Origin: Klebsiella planticola ATCC 33531
Lineage (GTDB): Bacteria > Pseudomonadota > Gammaproteobacteria > Enterobacterales > Enterobacteriaceae
Assembly: GCF_000735435.1 (NCBI RefSeq)
Contig: NZ_JMPP01000062.1
Span: 1 to 33,460 of the forward strand
Direction of reading: 5' to 3'
Length of the DNA stretch: 33,460 bases
The position numbers and the translations under genes were made by a program. The notes below the pieces were generated by a model. The model was not told the DNA's origin and did not search any database. It was given only the letters and a program-made list of their open reading frames with translations. Shown in pieces: positions 16,242-23,838 of this stretch (positions are counted from its first letter, which is position 1; each line of letters begins with the position of its first letter).

Positions 16242-17231
16242 ATGAGCGAAAAAAAATGGATTAAGGCTGAGGATGTTGCCCGACTCGCCGGCGTCTCCCG
16301 TTCCGCGGTTTCCCGCACCTTTACGCCCGGCGCATCGGTGGCGGAAAAAACCCGGCAGAAGGTCCTCGCCGCGGCGGAAACGCTGGGCTATCAGGTCAAT
16401 ATCATCGCCCGCGCGATGAATACCGGCAGCAGCAACTTTATCGGCATCGTCACCGCCGGGTTTGATAACCCGTTCCGCAGCAAGCTATTGTCGCCGCTGG
16501 TCCACCAACTGGCGCTCAACGGGTTTATGCCGCTGCTGATGAACGCCGACGATCCGCAGCAGCTCGCCCCGTCGCTCAAGCAGCTGCTGAGCTATCACGT
16601 CGCAGGAGTCATTATCACCTCCGGAGCGCCGCCGCTGTCGCTGGCGGAGGAGTATCTGGAGCGGAAAATCCCGGTGACGCTGATCAACCGCCACGCCGAT
16701 CTGGCCGGCTGCGATCGCGTATGCAGCGACAACGCGCAGGGGGCGAAGCTGGTGGCCGACCTGTTTGTTCAGCGCCAGTGGCGACAGGCCGGGTTTATCG
16801 GTGAAAGTCTGGATAACTTCAGCACCCGACAGCGCTACGACGCGTTCGTTGCCCATACGCAAGGCATAGACGTTGCCGCGCACTTCTGCGAAAGCAGCGG
16901 CTATCAGGCGGGCTTTCGCGCCGCCAGGCAGCTGCTTGCCGCGCATCCGCAGCTGCAGGCGCTGTTCTGCGCCACCGATATGCTGGCGCTCGGCGCGCTG
17001 GACGGTCTGCGGGCCGACAATCCTGCCGCTCCGCTACCTGCCATTATCGGCTTTGATGATATCCCGCAGGCGGACTGGCAGCCCTACCAGCTGACCACCG
17101 TGCAGCAGAATACCGCCCTGCTCGCCCACCATGCGGTGGATTTGCTGGTCACGAGGATCGCTAAATTCAACCTGCCGTCACGTCATCGCGAAGTGCCGGT
17201 GAAACTGATTGTTCGTCAGAGCACAAAATGA
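16242..17231 (+). CDS. LacI-family transcriptional regulator (329 aa)
   Basis: The N-terminal LacI helix-turn-helix is IKAEDVARLAGVSRSAVSRT, followed by the hinge-proximal ETLGYQVNIIARAMNTG. The remainder is a periplasmic-binding-protein-like sensor (FIGIVTAGFDNPF, GVIITSGAPP, TLINRHADLAGCDRV, then IIGFDDIPQADWQPYQLTTV near the end). The frame is open back to 16155, but family alignment puts the start at ATG 16242 (MSEKKWIK); no strong ribosome binding site is seen for either. Two copies of CATGGGCTC lie 19 bases apart just upstream (16187 and 16206). It precedes a phosphatase, a phosphate-ester transporter and a phytase on the same strand and is the natural candidate to bind the palindrome at 17324-17337. 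The effector is probably a sugar, inositol or a phosphate ester of one. Confidence 0.87.
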   Translation: MSEKKWIKAEDVARLAGVSRSAVSRTFTPGASVAEKTRQKVLAAAETLGYQVNIIARAMNTGSSNFIGIVTAGFDNPFRSKLLSPLVHQLALNGFMPLLMNADDPQQLAPSLKQLLSYHVAGVIITSGAPPLSLAEEYLERKIPVTLINRHADLAGCDRVCSDNAQGAKLVADLFVQRQWRQAGFIGESLDNFSTRQRYDAFVAHTQGIDVAAHFCESSGYQAGFRAARQLLAAHPQLQALFCATDMLALGALDGLRADNPAAPLPAIIGFDDIPQADWQPYQLTTVQQNTALLAHHAVDLLVTRIAKFNLPSRHREVPVKLIVRQSTK

Positions 17232-17293
17232 AATATTCATTTTATGCCAGAACGATCACAGAATAATTTTTTTAATCCATCCACACTCACTTC

Positions 17294-17315
17294 GCCCTTC
17301 GGGGCTGTTTTTTTT
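17294..17315 (+). terminator. Short UUCG-loop hairpin with T8 run
   Basis: GCCC-TTCG-GGGC (17294-17305) is a 4-bp GC stem closed by a C(UUCG)G tetraloop, followed by eight T (17308-17315). It can end the LacI-type regulator transcript. It also sits only 38 bases before the phosphatase start, so it could act as an attenuator for read-through. Confidence 0.5.
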
Positions 17316-17323
17316 ACGCACAA

Positions 17324-17337
17324 TGCACACGTGTGCA
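17324..17337. promoter_or_regulatory. Perfect palindromic operator, probable LacI-family site
   Basis: TGCACACGTGTGCA is a perfect 14-bp palindrome with a central CG, the form typical of LacI-family operators. It lies between the regulator gene and the ribosome binding site (AGGAGA) of the phosphatase gene. I found no second copy in the window. Confidence 0.6.
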
Positions 17338-17352
17338 AAAAGGAGAATAAGC

Positions 17353-18162
17353 ATGAAATCCCTGGAATCAGATGCGCTGCAGGCCCGCTATCGCCTGGCC
17401 TGCGAGCTGGCGCAAGCCGGTGCTGAACTGGCATTCGAATACTACCAGCAGCGTGACCGGCTGGCGGTAGATCATAAAGGCGACGACCTGCAGGACGTGG
17501 TTAGCGTCGCCGATAAGCGGGTCGAGGAGTTTGTTAAACAGCGCATTATCAGCGCCTTTCCGCAGGATGGTTTTCTCGGCGAGGAAAGCGGAACACAGAT
17601 GCCTGACGCCCGCGTGCTGTGGGTTGTCGACCCTATCGACGGCACCAGCTGTTTTCTTAACGGCCTGCACACCTGGTGCCTGTCGATGGCCATCGTCGCC
17701 GACGGCGAACCGGTTATCGGCGTGGTGTACGACCCCAACCATCGCGAGCTGTTCCACGCCCTGAAAGGCCAGGGCGCATGGCTCAACGATGCGCCCATCG
17801 CCCCACATCCGGCGGCGACGGTCAAAGAGGGAGTGATGGGCGTCGGGACCTCGCACCGCGTGACGCCGGCGATCTTTCTGCCCTTTCTCGATGCGCTGCT
17901 CAGCGATGGCGGCATGTTTATCCGCAACGGCTCCGGGGCGCTGATGAGTGCCTGGGCGGCGGCAGGCAGGCTCATCGGTTACTACGAACCGCATATGAAC
18001 CCATGGGACGCGCTGCCGGGGCTGGTGCTGATGCGCGAAGCCGGCGGCCTGAGCAATGACTATCTGGCGGAGGATGGGATTCGTCATGGCAACCCGCTGC
18101 TGCTGGCCAGCAAGAGGCTCTATCCACAATTAAAAACCATGCTTTGTCACCCATTACCTTAA
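17353..18162 (+). CDS. Inositol monophosphatase-family phosphatase (269 aa)
   Basis: Mg-dependent sugar- or inositol-phosphate phosphatase (IMPase/FIG fold). All metal-site motifs are present: GEES (Glu77, Glu78), WVVDPIDGTSCF (Asp93, Asp96) and, near the C-terminus, NPWDALPGLVLMREAGG (Asp219). Length is normal. I use ATG 17353 because AGGAGA lies 8 bases before it; the frame opens further upstream at 17209, but that would run through the operator and overlap the regulator gene. It lacks a signal peptide, so it is cytoplasmic. With an organophosphate antiporter-type carrier and a periplasmic phytase next to it, the likely role is to release free myo-inositol (or a similar polyol) and phosphate from an imported monophosphate. 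It could instead act on fructose-bisphosphate, histidinol phosphate or PAP; the sequence alone does not decide. Confidence 0.87.
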   Translation: MKSLESDALQARYRLACELAQAGAELAFEYYQQRDRLAVDHKGDDLQDVVSVADKRVEEFVKQRIISAFPQDGFLGEESGTQMPDARVLWVVDPIDGTSCFLNGLHTWCLSMAIVADGEPVIGVVYDPNHRELFHALKGQGAWLNDAPIAPHPAATVKEGVMGVGTSHRVTPAIFLPFLDALLSDGGMFIRNGSGALMSAWAAAGRLIGYYEPHMNPWDALPGLVLMREAGGLSNDYLAEDGIRHGNPLLLASKRLYPQLKTMLCHPLP

Positions 18163-18211
18163 CCGTATCGGGTCAGGCTTTATCTGATTATGTACTCTAC
18201 ACAACGACAAC

Positions 18212-18400
18212 ATACCCTAAATAATTCGAATTACAGAAAGGCGGCAAGTGCGTGACAAATTCGTCGGGAACGAATTTGACCAGCCGAAGGCTGGCCTCCG
18301 GTGAGAGGCAGGAGCCTCTCATTAATCCCCAGCAGCTTACTCTGGTAAGTGACTGGGATGAGCGAACGCAGCCAACGCATCTGCAACTTGAAGTATGACG
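18212..18400. repeat. ERIC element with internal insertion
   Basis: Both ERIC ends are present: ATACCCTAAATAATTCGAAT at 18212-18231, and the opposite end up to about 18400 with GCAGCCAACGCATCTGCAAC and AAGTATGACGG. The core palindrome CCCCAGCAGCTTAC...GTAAGTGACTGGG is intact. Between 18256 and 18322 about 67 bases are inserted that fold into three tight stems: AAATTCGT/ACGAATTT, CCAGCC/GGCTGG and TGAGAGGC/GCCTCTCA. The total of about 190 bases compares with 127 for the standard element. It fills most of the 300-base gap between the phosphatase and transporter genes. Confidence 0.9.
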
Positions 18401-18462
18401 GGTTAAACCTCACGGACGAACCACACTAATCAGTCAGGCCTCCGACCTTCGGAGATACCATT

Positions 18463-19824
18463 ATGTCTGGAAGAATTATCGCATTTTTTCGCGCTTCTCC
18501 GCCCAAGGCAGGCGTGCAGTTCGATGAACAACGCTTTCGCCGCGTGCGCTGGCAAACTTTTTTAGCCATGACCGTCGCCTACGTGACCTTTTACGTCTGC
18601 CGACTGTCATTTACCGTCGCCAAAAGCGCGCTCGTCGAGCTGGGTATTTCTCCTACCGAGCTGGGAATGATCGGCTCGGCGCTGTTTTTCAGCTACGCCA
18701 TCGGCAAACTGGTTAATGGCTTCGTTGCCGATCATGCCAATGTGGTTCGCTATATGAGTCTCGGCCTGCTGCTGAGCGCCGGGATGAATCTGATGATGGG
18801 GATGACCAGCAATGCCCTGCTGCTGGCGGTTTTCTGGGGAATCAACGGCTGGGCGCAATCGATGGGGGTCGGTCCCTGTGCGGTATCGCTGGCACGCTGG
18901 TACGGATATAAAGAGCGCGGCACCTTTTATGGTATCTGGTCAACCGCCCACAACATCGGCGAAGCGCTGACCTACATCGTGATCGCCGCCGTCATTGCGG
19001 CCTTTGGCTGGCAAATGGGCTATTTATCAACGGCAGCGCTCGGCGCCGTCGGGGTGGCGCTGTTGCTGCTGTTTATGCGCGATTCACCGCAAAGCTGCGG
19101 CTTCCCGTCAATCAACGTGATTCGCGACGAACCGCAGGAAGAGGCGGAGGCCCGCGGCTCGGTGTTTAAAAATCAGCTGCTGGCGCTGCGCAACCCGGCC
19201 CTGTGGACGCTGGCGATGGCCTCGGCGTTTATGTATATCGACCGCTACGCGGTGAACTCGTGGGGGATCTTCTTTCTCGAGCAGGATAAAGCCTACTCTA
19301 CCCTTGAAGCCTCCGGGATTATCGGGGTTAACGCCATCGCGGGTATTGCCGGCACCATTCTCGCCGGCATGCTCTCCGACCGCCTCTTCCCGCGTAACCG
19401 CAGCGTGATGGCCGGGTTTATCAGCCTGCTCAACACCGCCGGCTTTGCGCTGATGCTCTGGTCGCCGCACGGCTACTACACCGACATTCTGGCGATGATT
19501 ATCTTCGGCGCCACCATTGGCGCATTGACCTGCTTCCTTGGCGGACTGATTGCGGTCGATATTTCGTCGCGCAAAGCCGCGGGCGCAGCGCTCGGCACCA
19601 TCGGTATCGCCAGCTACGCGGGGGCGGGACTCGGCGAGTTTCTCACCGGCATCATCATCGATAAAACGTCGATTATCGAAAATGGCAAAACGCTGTACGA
19701 CTTCAGTACGCTGTCGCTGTTTTGGGTAGGCGCCGGCCTGATGTCCGCGCTATTCTGTTTTACCACCGCTGCTATTGTCGCCAGGCGACACGCGATAGAA
19801 CGTCAGACCTCATTCTCGTCATAA
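18463..19824 (+). CDS. Organophosphate:phosphate antiporter-family transporter (MFS, 453 aa)
   Basis: Major-facilitator carrier of the OPA family (GlpT, UhpT, UhpC, PgtP), which exchange a phosphate ester for inorganic phosphate. Twelve membrane segments are evident. Both phosphate-site arginines appear conserved: Arg47 in FYVCRLSF (GlpT Arg45, UhpT Arg46) and Arg261 in YIDRYAVNSWGIFF (GlpT Arg269). The loop VSLARWYGYKERGTFYGIWSTAHNIGEA is typical of the family. The short RLSF form after Arg47, in place of RKNF, is closer to UhpC, so a sensing role is possible, but no UhpA/UhpB partner is near. The ribosome binding site is GGAG before ATG 18463. Between a phosphatase and a phytase, the likely cargo is an inositol or other sugar monophosphate made in the periplasm. 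Confidence 0.88.
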   Translation: MSGRIIAFFRASPPKAGVQFDEQRFRRVRWQTFLAMTVAYVTFYVCRLSFTVAKSALVELGISPTELGMIGSALFFSYAIGKLVNGFVADHANVVRYMSLGLLLSAGMNLMMGMTSNALLLAVFWGINGWAQSMGVGPCAVSLARWYGYKERGTFYGIWSTAHNIGEALTYIVIAAVIAAFGWQMGYLSTAALGAVGVALLLLFMRDSPQSCGFPSINVIRDEPQEEAEARGSVFKNQLLALRNPALWTLAMASAFMYIDRYAVNSWGIFFLEQDKAYSTLEASGIIGVNAIAGIAGTILAGMLSDRLFPRNRSVMAGFISLLNTAGFALMLWSPHGYYTDILAMIIFGATIGALTCFLGGLIAVDISSRKAAGAALGTIGIASYAGAGLGEFLTGIIIDKTSIIENGKTLYDFSTLSLFWVGAGLMSALFCFTTAAIVARRHAIERQTSFSS

Positions 19825-19849
19825 CACTTTAACCGATAAGGAAGATTTT

Positions 19850-21118
19850 ATGATGCCTGTACGACATCAGGTTTTGCTACGCTTGCTGTTTGCCTGCGCC
19901 CTGCCGCTGCTGGCCGCACCGGGGCATGCCGCCGCGCAGTTTGAGCTGGAAAAAGTGGTTGAACTCAGCCGCCACGGCATTCGCCCGCCGACACCGGGCA
20001 ACCGGGAAGCCATCGACGCCGCGACTCAGCGTTCGTGGCCCCAGTGGACCACCCACGACGGCGAGCTGACCGGCCATGGTTATGCCGCGGTGGTCAATAA
20101 AGGGCGCGAAGAGGGCCTGCGCTTTCGCCAGCTCGGCCTGCTGACGGCGGGCTGCCCGGCGAACGGCGAGATTTACGTTCGCGCCAGTCCCTTGCAGCGC
20201 ACGCGGGCCACCGCCCAGGCGCTGGTGGACGGCGCCTTTCCCGGCTGTGGCGTAGCCATTCATCACGTCAGCGGCGACGCCGATCCGCTGTTTCAGACCG
20301 AGAAATTTGCCGCCACGCAAACCGATCCCGCCCGCCAGCTGGCGGCAGTGGAGGAAAAAGCCGGCGATCTGGCACTGCGTCGGCAGGCGCTGGCTCCGGT
20401 GATTCAGCTGCTGAAAAATGCGGTCTGCGTGCCCGGCAAGCCCTGTCCGGCGTTCGACCAGCCGTGGCAGGTCGAGCAGAGCAAAAGCGGCAAAACGTCG
20501 ATTAGCGGACTGAGCGTGATGGCCAATATGGTTGAGACGCTGCGCCTGGGCTGGAGCGAAAACCTGCCTCTCAGCCAGCTGGCATGGGGCAACATCACCC
20601 GCTCCAGCCAGATCACCGCCCTGCTGCCGCTGCTGACGGAGAACTACGATCTGAGCAACGACGTGTTTTATACCGCGCAAAAACGCGGTTCGATTCTGCT
20701 CAACGCCATGCTGGAGGGGGTAAAAGAAGGCGCCACGCCTGACGTGCGCTGGCTGCTGCTGGTGGCGCACGATACCAATATCGCCATGGTGCGTACGTTA
20801 ATGGATTTTAGCTGGCAGTTGCCGGGATACAGCCGCGGCAATATCCCGCCGGGCAGCAGCCTGGTACTGGAACGCTGGCGCGATACCCATAGCGGTAAAC
20901 GCTACCTGCGCGTCTACTTCCAGGCGCAAAGTCTGGACGATTTACGTCGTCTGCAAATACCGGACAGCCAGCATCCGCTGCTGCGCCAGGAGTGGCGTCA
21001 GCCGGGCTGCCAGACGACCGCCGTCGGGACCCTGTGCCCTTACCAGGCGGCGCTGACAACCCTCGGCCGGCATATCGACCCGCACTCTGCTCCGGAGGTC
21101 GATATGGTTCTGCCGTGA
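19850..21118 (+). CDS. phyK: Periplasmic histidine acid phytase (422 aa)
   Basis: Klebsiella-type phytase of the histidine acid phosphatase family, removing phosphates from myo-inositol hexakisphosphate. The active-site motif RHGIRPPTPG starts at Arg41 with nucleophile His42, and the proton-donor motif HDTN gives His307 and Asp308. A Sec signal peptide (LLRLLFACALPLLAAPGHAAA) covers about the first 29 residues. Much of the chain matches what I recall of Klebsiella PhyK, for example GHGYAAVVNKGREEG, SPLQRTRATAQALVDGAFPG and GYSRGNIPPGSSLVLERW. There are two adjacent ATGs (19850, 19853); AAGGAAG lies 5 or 8 bases upstream, so either may serve. It follows the transporter by 25 bases, so they are likely cotranscribed. 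E. coli Agp, a glucose-1-phosphatase, is a more distant relative. Confidence 0.92.
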   Translation: MMPVRHQVLLRLLFACALPLLAAPGHAAAQFELEKVVELSRHGIRPPTPGNREAIDAATQRSWPQWTTHDGELTGHGYAAVVNKGREEGLRFRQLGLLTAGCPANGEIYVRASPLQRTRATAQALVDGAFPGCGVAIHHVSGDADPLFQTEKFAATQTDPARQLAAVEEKAGDLALRRQALAPVIQLLKNAVCVPGKPCPAFDQPWQVEQSKSGKTSISGLSVMANMVETLRLGWSENLPLSQLAWGNITRSSQITALLPLLTENYDLSNDVFYTAQKRGSILLNAMLEGVKEGATPDVRWLLLVAHDTNIAMVRTLMDFSWQLPGYSRGNIPPGSSLVLERWRDTHSGKRYLRVYFQAQSLDDLRRLQIPDSQHPLLRQEWRQPGCQTTAVGTLCPYQAALTTLGRHIDPHSAPEVDMVLP

Positions 21119-21142
21119 TTGGGCGATCGTGCCCGCACGCTT

Positions 21143-21231
21143 GTCAGGTGGCGGCTGGCGCCTTACCTGACCTACAAAACCCGATCTGAGCCCGTCCCGA
21201 AGGCCCGGTAAGGTGTCAGCCGCCACCGGGC
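21143..21231. repeat. REP pair (BIME) after the phytase gene
   Basis: Two facing REP units: 21143-21175 (GTCAGGTGGCGGCTGGCGCC, ending CTGACCTAC) and 21202-21231 (GGCCCGGTAAGGTGTCAGCC, ending ACCGGGC). They fill the gap between the convergent phytase and mtnA genes, where such elements often stabilise 3' ends. Confidence 0.85.
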
Positions 21232-21285
21232 AATTTTACAAGGTGCACTTTACCCATAACCAGAGGGGAATAACTGCGCTTTGAC

Positions 21286-22314
21286 TCAGGCCTTTTTCGG
21301 CGAAAACGCCCCGGCCGCCACCTGCTCCGGGGTGACCACGCCGCTATCCAGCACCCAGCCGCTAATTAACGCCGCGGGAGTGACGTCAAATGCCGGATTG
21401 TAAACGGCGGCATCTTTCGGCGCCCACTGTACCGCGCCAAAGCTGCCGGCGACGCCGGTCACTTCCGCTGCCGCCCGCTGCTCAATCGGAATCGCCTCGC
21501 CGTTGGGACAGTGGCGATCGAGTGTGGTTTGCGGTGCCGCCACGTAGAACGGAATAGCGTGATACTTCGCCAGTACCGCCAGGGAATAGGTGCCTATCTT
21601 ATTCGCCACATCGCCGTTAGCTGCGATACGGTCAGCCCCGACCCATACGGCGTCAACCTGCCCTTTGGCCATCAGGCTGGCGGCCATCGAATCGGTAATC
21701 AGCCGATAAGGCACTCCCAGTTCACCCAGCTCCCAGGCGGTCAACCGACCGCCCTGCAGCAGCGGGCGCGTCTCGTCGACCCAGACGTTTTCCACCAGCC
21801 CGCGCTGATGGGCCAGCGCAATCACTCCCAGCGCCGTCCCTACGCCCGCCGTGGCCAGACCGCCGGTATTACAATGCGTCAGCAGGCGGCTGCCCGGCTT
21901 CACCAGCGCGCTTCCCGCTTCGGCGATGCTGGCGCACAGCTGTTTATCTTCTGCGATCAGGCGCAGCGCTTCCTCTTCCAGCGCCTGGGCATAGTTCTCT
22001 TCCGCCAGCGCCAGCTTCATGCGATCGAGATTATTCATCAGATTTACCGCCGTCGGGCGCGCGGCGCGCAGCGTTTCCAGCGCCTGAGCCAGTTCATCCC
22101 GGCTGAGGCCGCGCCGGGCCAGCAGCGCCAGCAGCAGACTGGCCGACAGGCCGATTAACGGCGCCCCGCGTACCCGCAGGGCGTGAATATGGTCCACCAG
22201 CAACGAAACGTTATCCGCCGCCAGCCAGCGTTTTTCCTGCGGCAATGCCTGCTGATCAAGAATAAAAAGCTGATTTTCGCTTACCCGCAGGCTGGTGGTC
22301 TGTAGTGTCTGCAT
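21286..22314 (-). CDS. mtnA: S-methyl-5-thioribose-1-phosphate isomerase (342 aa)
   Basis: Second step of methylthioribose salvage: isomerises 5-methylthioribose-1-phosphate to the ribulose form. It belongs to the eIF2B-alpha/delta-like family. Characteristic stretches are [40 protein letters not shown] with the conserved Cys, [40 protein letters not shown] with the catalytic Asp, and [11 protein letters not shown]. Length matches known bacterial MtnA. The ATG has AGGGA about 10 bases upstream. It is divergent from mtnK with a 103-base shared promoter region that carries met-box repeats, so both should respond to MetJ and S-adenosylmethionine. Confidence 0.95.
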   Translation of the reverse strand: MQTLQTTSLRVSENQLFILDQQALPQEKRWLAADNVSLLVDHIHALRVRGAPLIGLSASLLLALLARRGLSRDELAQALETLRAARPTAVNLMNNLDRMKLALAEENYAQALEEEALRLIAEDKQLCASIAEAGSALVKPGSRLLTHCNTGGLATAGVGTALGVIALAHQRGLVENVWVDETRPLLQGGRLTAWELGELGVPYRLITDSMAASLMAKGQVDAVWVGADRIAANGDVANKIGTYSLAVLAKYHAIPFYVAAPQTTLDRHCPNGEAIPIEQRAAAEVTGVAGSFGAVQWAPKDAAVYNPAFDVTPAALISGWVLDSGVVTPEQVAAGAFSPKKA

Positions 22315-22347
22315 ATCGTTAAATCCCTGTTGCGTTGTTGTATCACA

Positions 22348-22377
22348 TTGTGTCAGGATGAAATCCAGAAGTATAGA
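22348..22377 (+). promoter_or_regulatory. Candidate promoter of mtnK
   Basis: TTGTGT (22348-22353) and TATAGA (22372-22377) lie 18 bases apart, about 40 bases before the mtnK start. The -10 hexamer overlaps the met-box array, the arrangement expected if MetJ blocks RNA polymerase. Confidence 0.5.
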
Positions 22378-22390
22378 CGTCTGAACGGCT
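22367..22390. promoter_or_regulatory. MetJ operator (three tandem met-boxes)
   Basis: Three adjacent 8-base units AGAAGTAT, AGACGTCT and GAACGGCT match the met-box consensus AGACGTCT at 6, 8 and 5 of 8 positions. MetJ binds such tandem boxes cooperatively with S-adenosylmethionine. The array lies in the mtnA-mtnK divergent promoter region. Confidence 0.8.
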
Positions 22391-22417
22391 TAATCAGAAC
22401 TTTTGAGGATCGAGGCA

Positions 22418-23617
22418 ATGTCGCAATACCATACCTTCACCCCCGGCGATGCCGTGGCATACGCACAACAATTTGGCGGCATCGATGACCCGTCGGAGCT
22501 GGTGTCCGCGCAGGAAGTGGGGGACGGTAACCTCAACCTGGTCTTTAAGATTTATGATACTCACGGCGTGAGCCGCGTTGTCGTGAAGCAGGCCCTGCCC
22601 TACGTTCGCTGCGTAGGGGAATCCTGGCCGCTGACCCTCGACCGCGCTCGTCTCGAGGCGCAAACCCTGGTGGCGCACTACCAGCACGCTCCGCAGCACA
22701 CGGTGAAAATCCACCACTTCGACCCCGAGCTGGCGGTGATGGTGATGGAAGATCTTTCCGATCATCGTATCTGGCGCGGCGAGCTGATTAACAACGTTTA
22801 CTATCCGCAGGCCGCCAGCCAGCTGGGAGAATATCTGGCCCAGGCGCTGTTTCATACCAGTGATTTCTACCTCCATCCGCATGAGAAAAAGGCTCAGGTC
22901 GCCCGGTTTATCAATCCGGAGATGTGCGAAATCACCGAAGACCTGTTTTTCAACGACCCGTACCAGGTTCACGAACGCAATAACTACCCGGCCGAACTGG
23001 AAGCTGAAGTGGCCGCCCTGCGTGACGACGCGTCGCTCAGGCTGGCAGTCGCATCGCTGAAACATCGCTTCTTCTCGCATGCCGAAGCATTGCTACACGG
23101 CGATATTCACAGCGGTTCCATTTTTGTTGCCGAGGACAGTTTTAAAGCCATCGATGCGGAGTTCGGCTATTTCGGCCCGATAGGTTTTGATATCGGTACC
23201 GCCATCGGCAACCTGCTGCTGAACTACTGCGGCCTGCCGGGGCATCTGGGCATTCGCGATGCGGCCGCGGCTCGCGAACAGCGTCTGCACGATATTCAGT
23301 CGCTGTGGAATACGTTTGCCGAACGCTTCCAGTCTCTGGCAGCGGAGAAAACGCGCGATGCGGCGCTGGCCTACCCCGGCTATGCCTGCGCGTTCCTGAA
23401 AAAAGTCTGGAACGACGCGATTGGCTTCTGCGGCACCGAGCTGATTCGCCGTAGCATCGGCCTGTCCCATGTCGCCGATATAGAGACGATTCAGGATGAG
23501 GCCATGCGCCACGAATGCCTGCGCCACGCGATCGCCCTGGGTAAAGCGCTGATTGTGATTGCCGACCGTATCGATAGCGTCGAAGAGCTGGTGGCGCGAG
23601 TGCGCCAGTACAGCTAA
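22418..23617 (+). CDS. mtnK: 5-methylthioribose kinase (399 aa)
   Basis: First step of methylthioribose salvage: phosphorylates 5-methylthioribose at O1 using ATP. It has the aminoglycoside-phosphotransferase-like kinase fold. Key segments are [15 protein letters not shown] (nucleotide-binding loop), [19 protein letters not shown], the catalytic loop [13 protein letters not shown] (His-Gly-Asp) and the metal-binding [16 protein letters not shown] choose ATG 22418 ([10 protein letters not shown]), which matches known Klebsiella MtnK; the TTG at 22403 would add five residues and coincides with the ribosome binding site region (GAGG). The downstream enzymes MtnC, MtnD and MtnE are absent from this window. 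The C-terminus ends [14 protein letters not shown], as in its relatives. Confidence 0.96.
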   Translation: MSQYHTFTPGDAVAYAQQFGGIDDPSELVSAQEVGDGNLNLVFKIYDTHGVSRVVVKQALPYVRCVGESWPLTLDRARLEAQTLVAHYQHAPQHTVKIHHFDPELAVMVMEDLSDHRIWRGELINNVYYPQAASQLGEYLAQALFHTSDFYLHPHEKKAQVARFINPEMCEITEDLFFNDPYQVHERNNYPAELEAEVAALRDDASLRLAVASLKHRFFSHAEALLHGDIHSGSIFVAEDSFKAIDAEFGYFGPIGFDIGTAIGNLLLNYCGLPGHLGIRDAAAAREQRLHDIQSLWNTFAERFQSLAAEKTRDAALAYPGYACAFLKKVWNDAIGFCGTELIRRSIGLSHVADIETIQDEAMRHECLRHAIALGKALIVIADRIDSVEELVARVRQYS

Positions 23618-23630
23618 GTGCGGCCTGTAT

Positions 23631-23831
23631 GCCGGGTGGCGGCTTACGCCTTACCCGGCCTACGGTCCTGATACCTTATCCAACACATCGTCATGACGCC
23701 TTATCCGGCCTACACTCCTGATGCCTTATCCGGAATATCGTCCTGACGCCTTACCCCGTCTACGCTCCTGATGCCTTATCCGGCATATCGTCCGGGGTTT
23801 TGTAGGCCGGGTAAGCGCAGCGCCACCCGGC
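23631..23831. repeat. REP-bounded array of six degenerate 25-bp repeats
   Basis: A REP unit (23631-23663) and an opposite REP unit (23802-23831) bracket six tandem 25-bp units at 23648-23797, the first overlapping the left REP. Each starts GCCTTATCC or a close variant. Odd units end with a CTCCTGAT-like sequence and even units carry a TCGTC-type tail, so the array also reads as three 50-bp units. It lies between mtnK and the convergent LVIVD gene. Confidence 0.85.
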
Positions 23832-23838
23832 AAAAAAC

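Noticed and set aside
17209-17352. Longer N-terminus for the inositol monophosphatase-family enzyme
   Set aside because: It would overlap the regulator gene and include the hairpin and operator, while a good AGGAGA site supports ATG 17353.
22403-22417. TTG start for mtnK
   Set aside because: It adds five residues not found in known MtnK and uses bases of the likely ribosome binding site.
23648-23797. CRISPR array
   Set aside because: The 25-bp units are directly adjacent, degenerate and without unique spacers, and they derive from REP arms. No cas gene is near.
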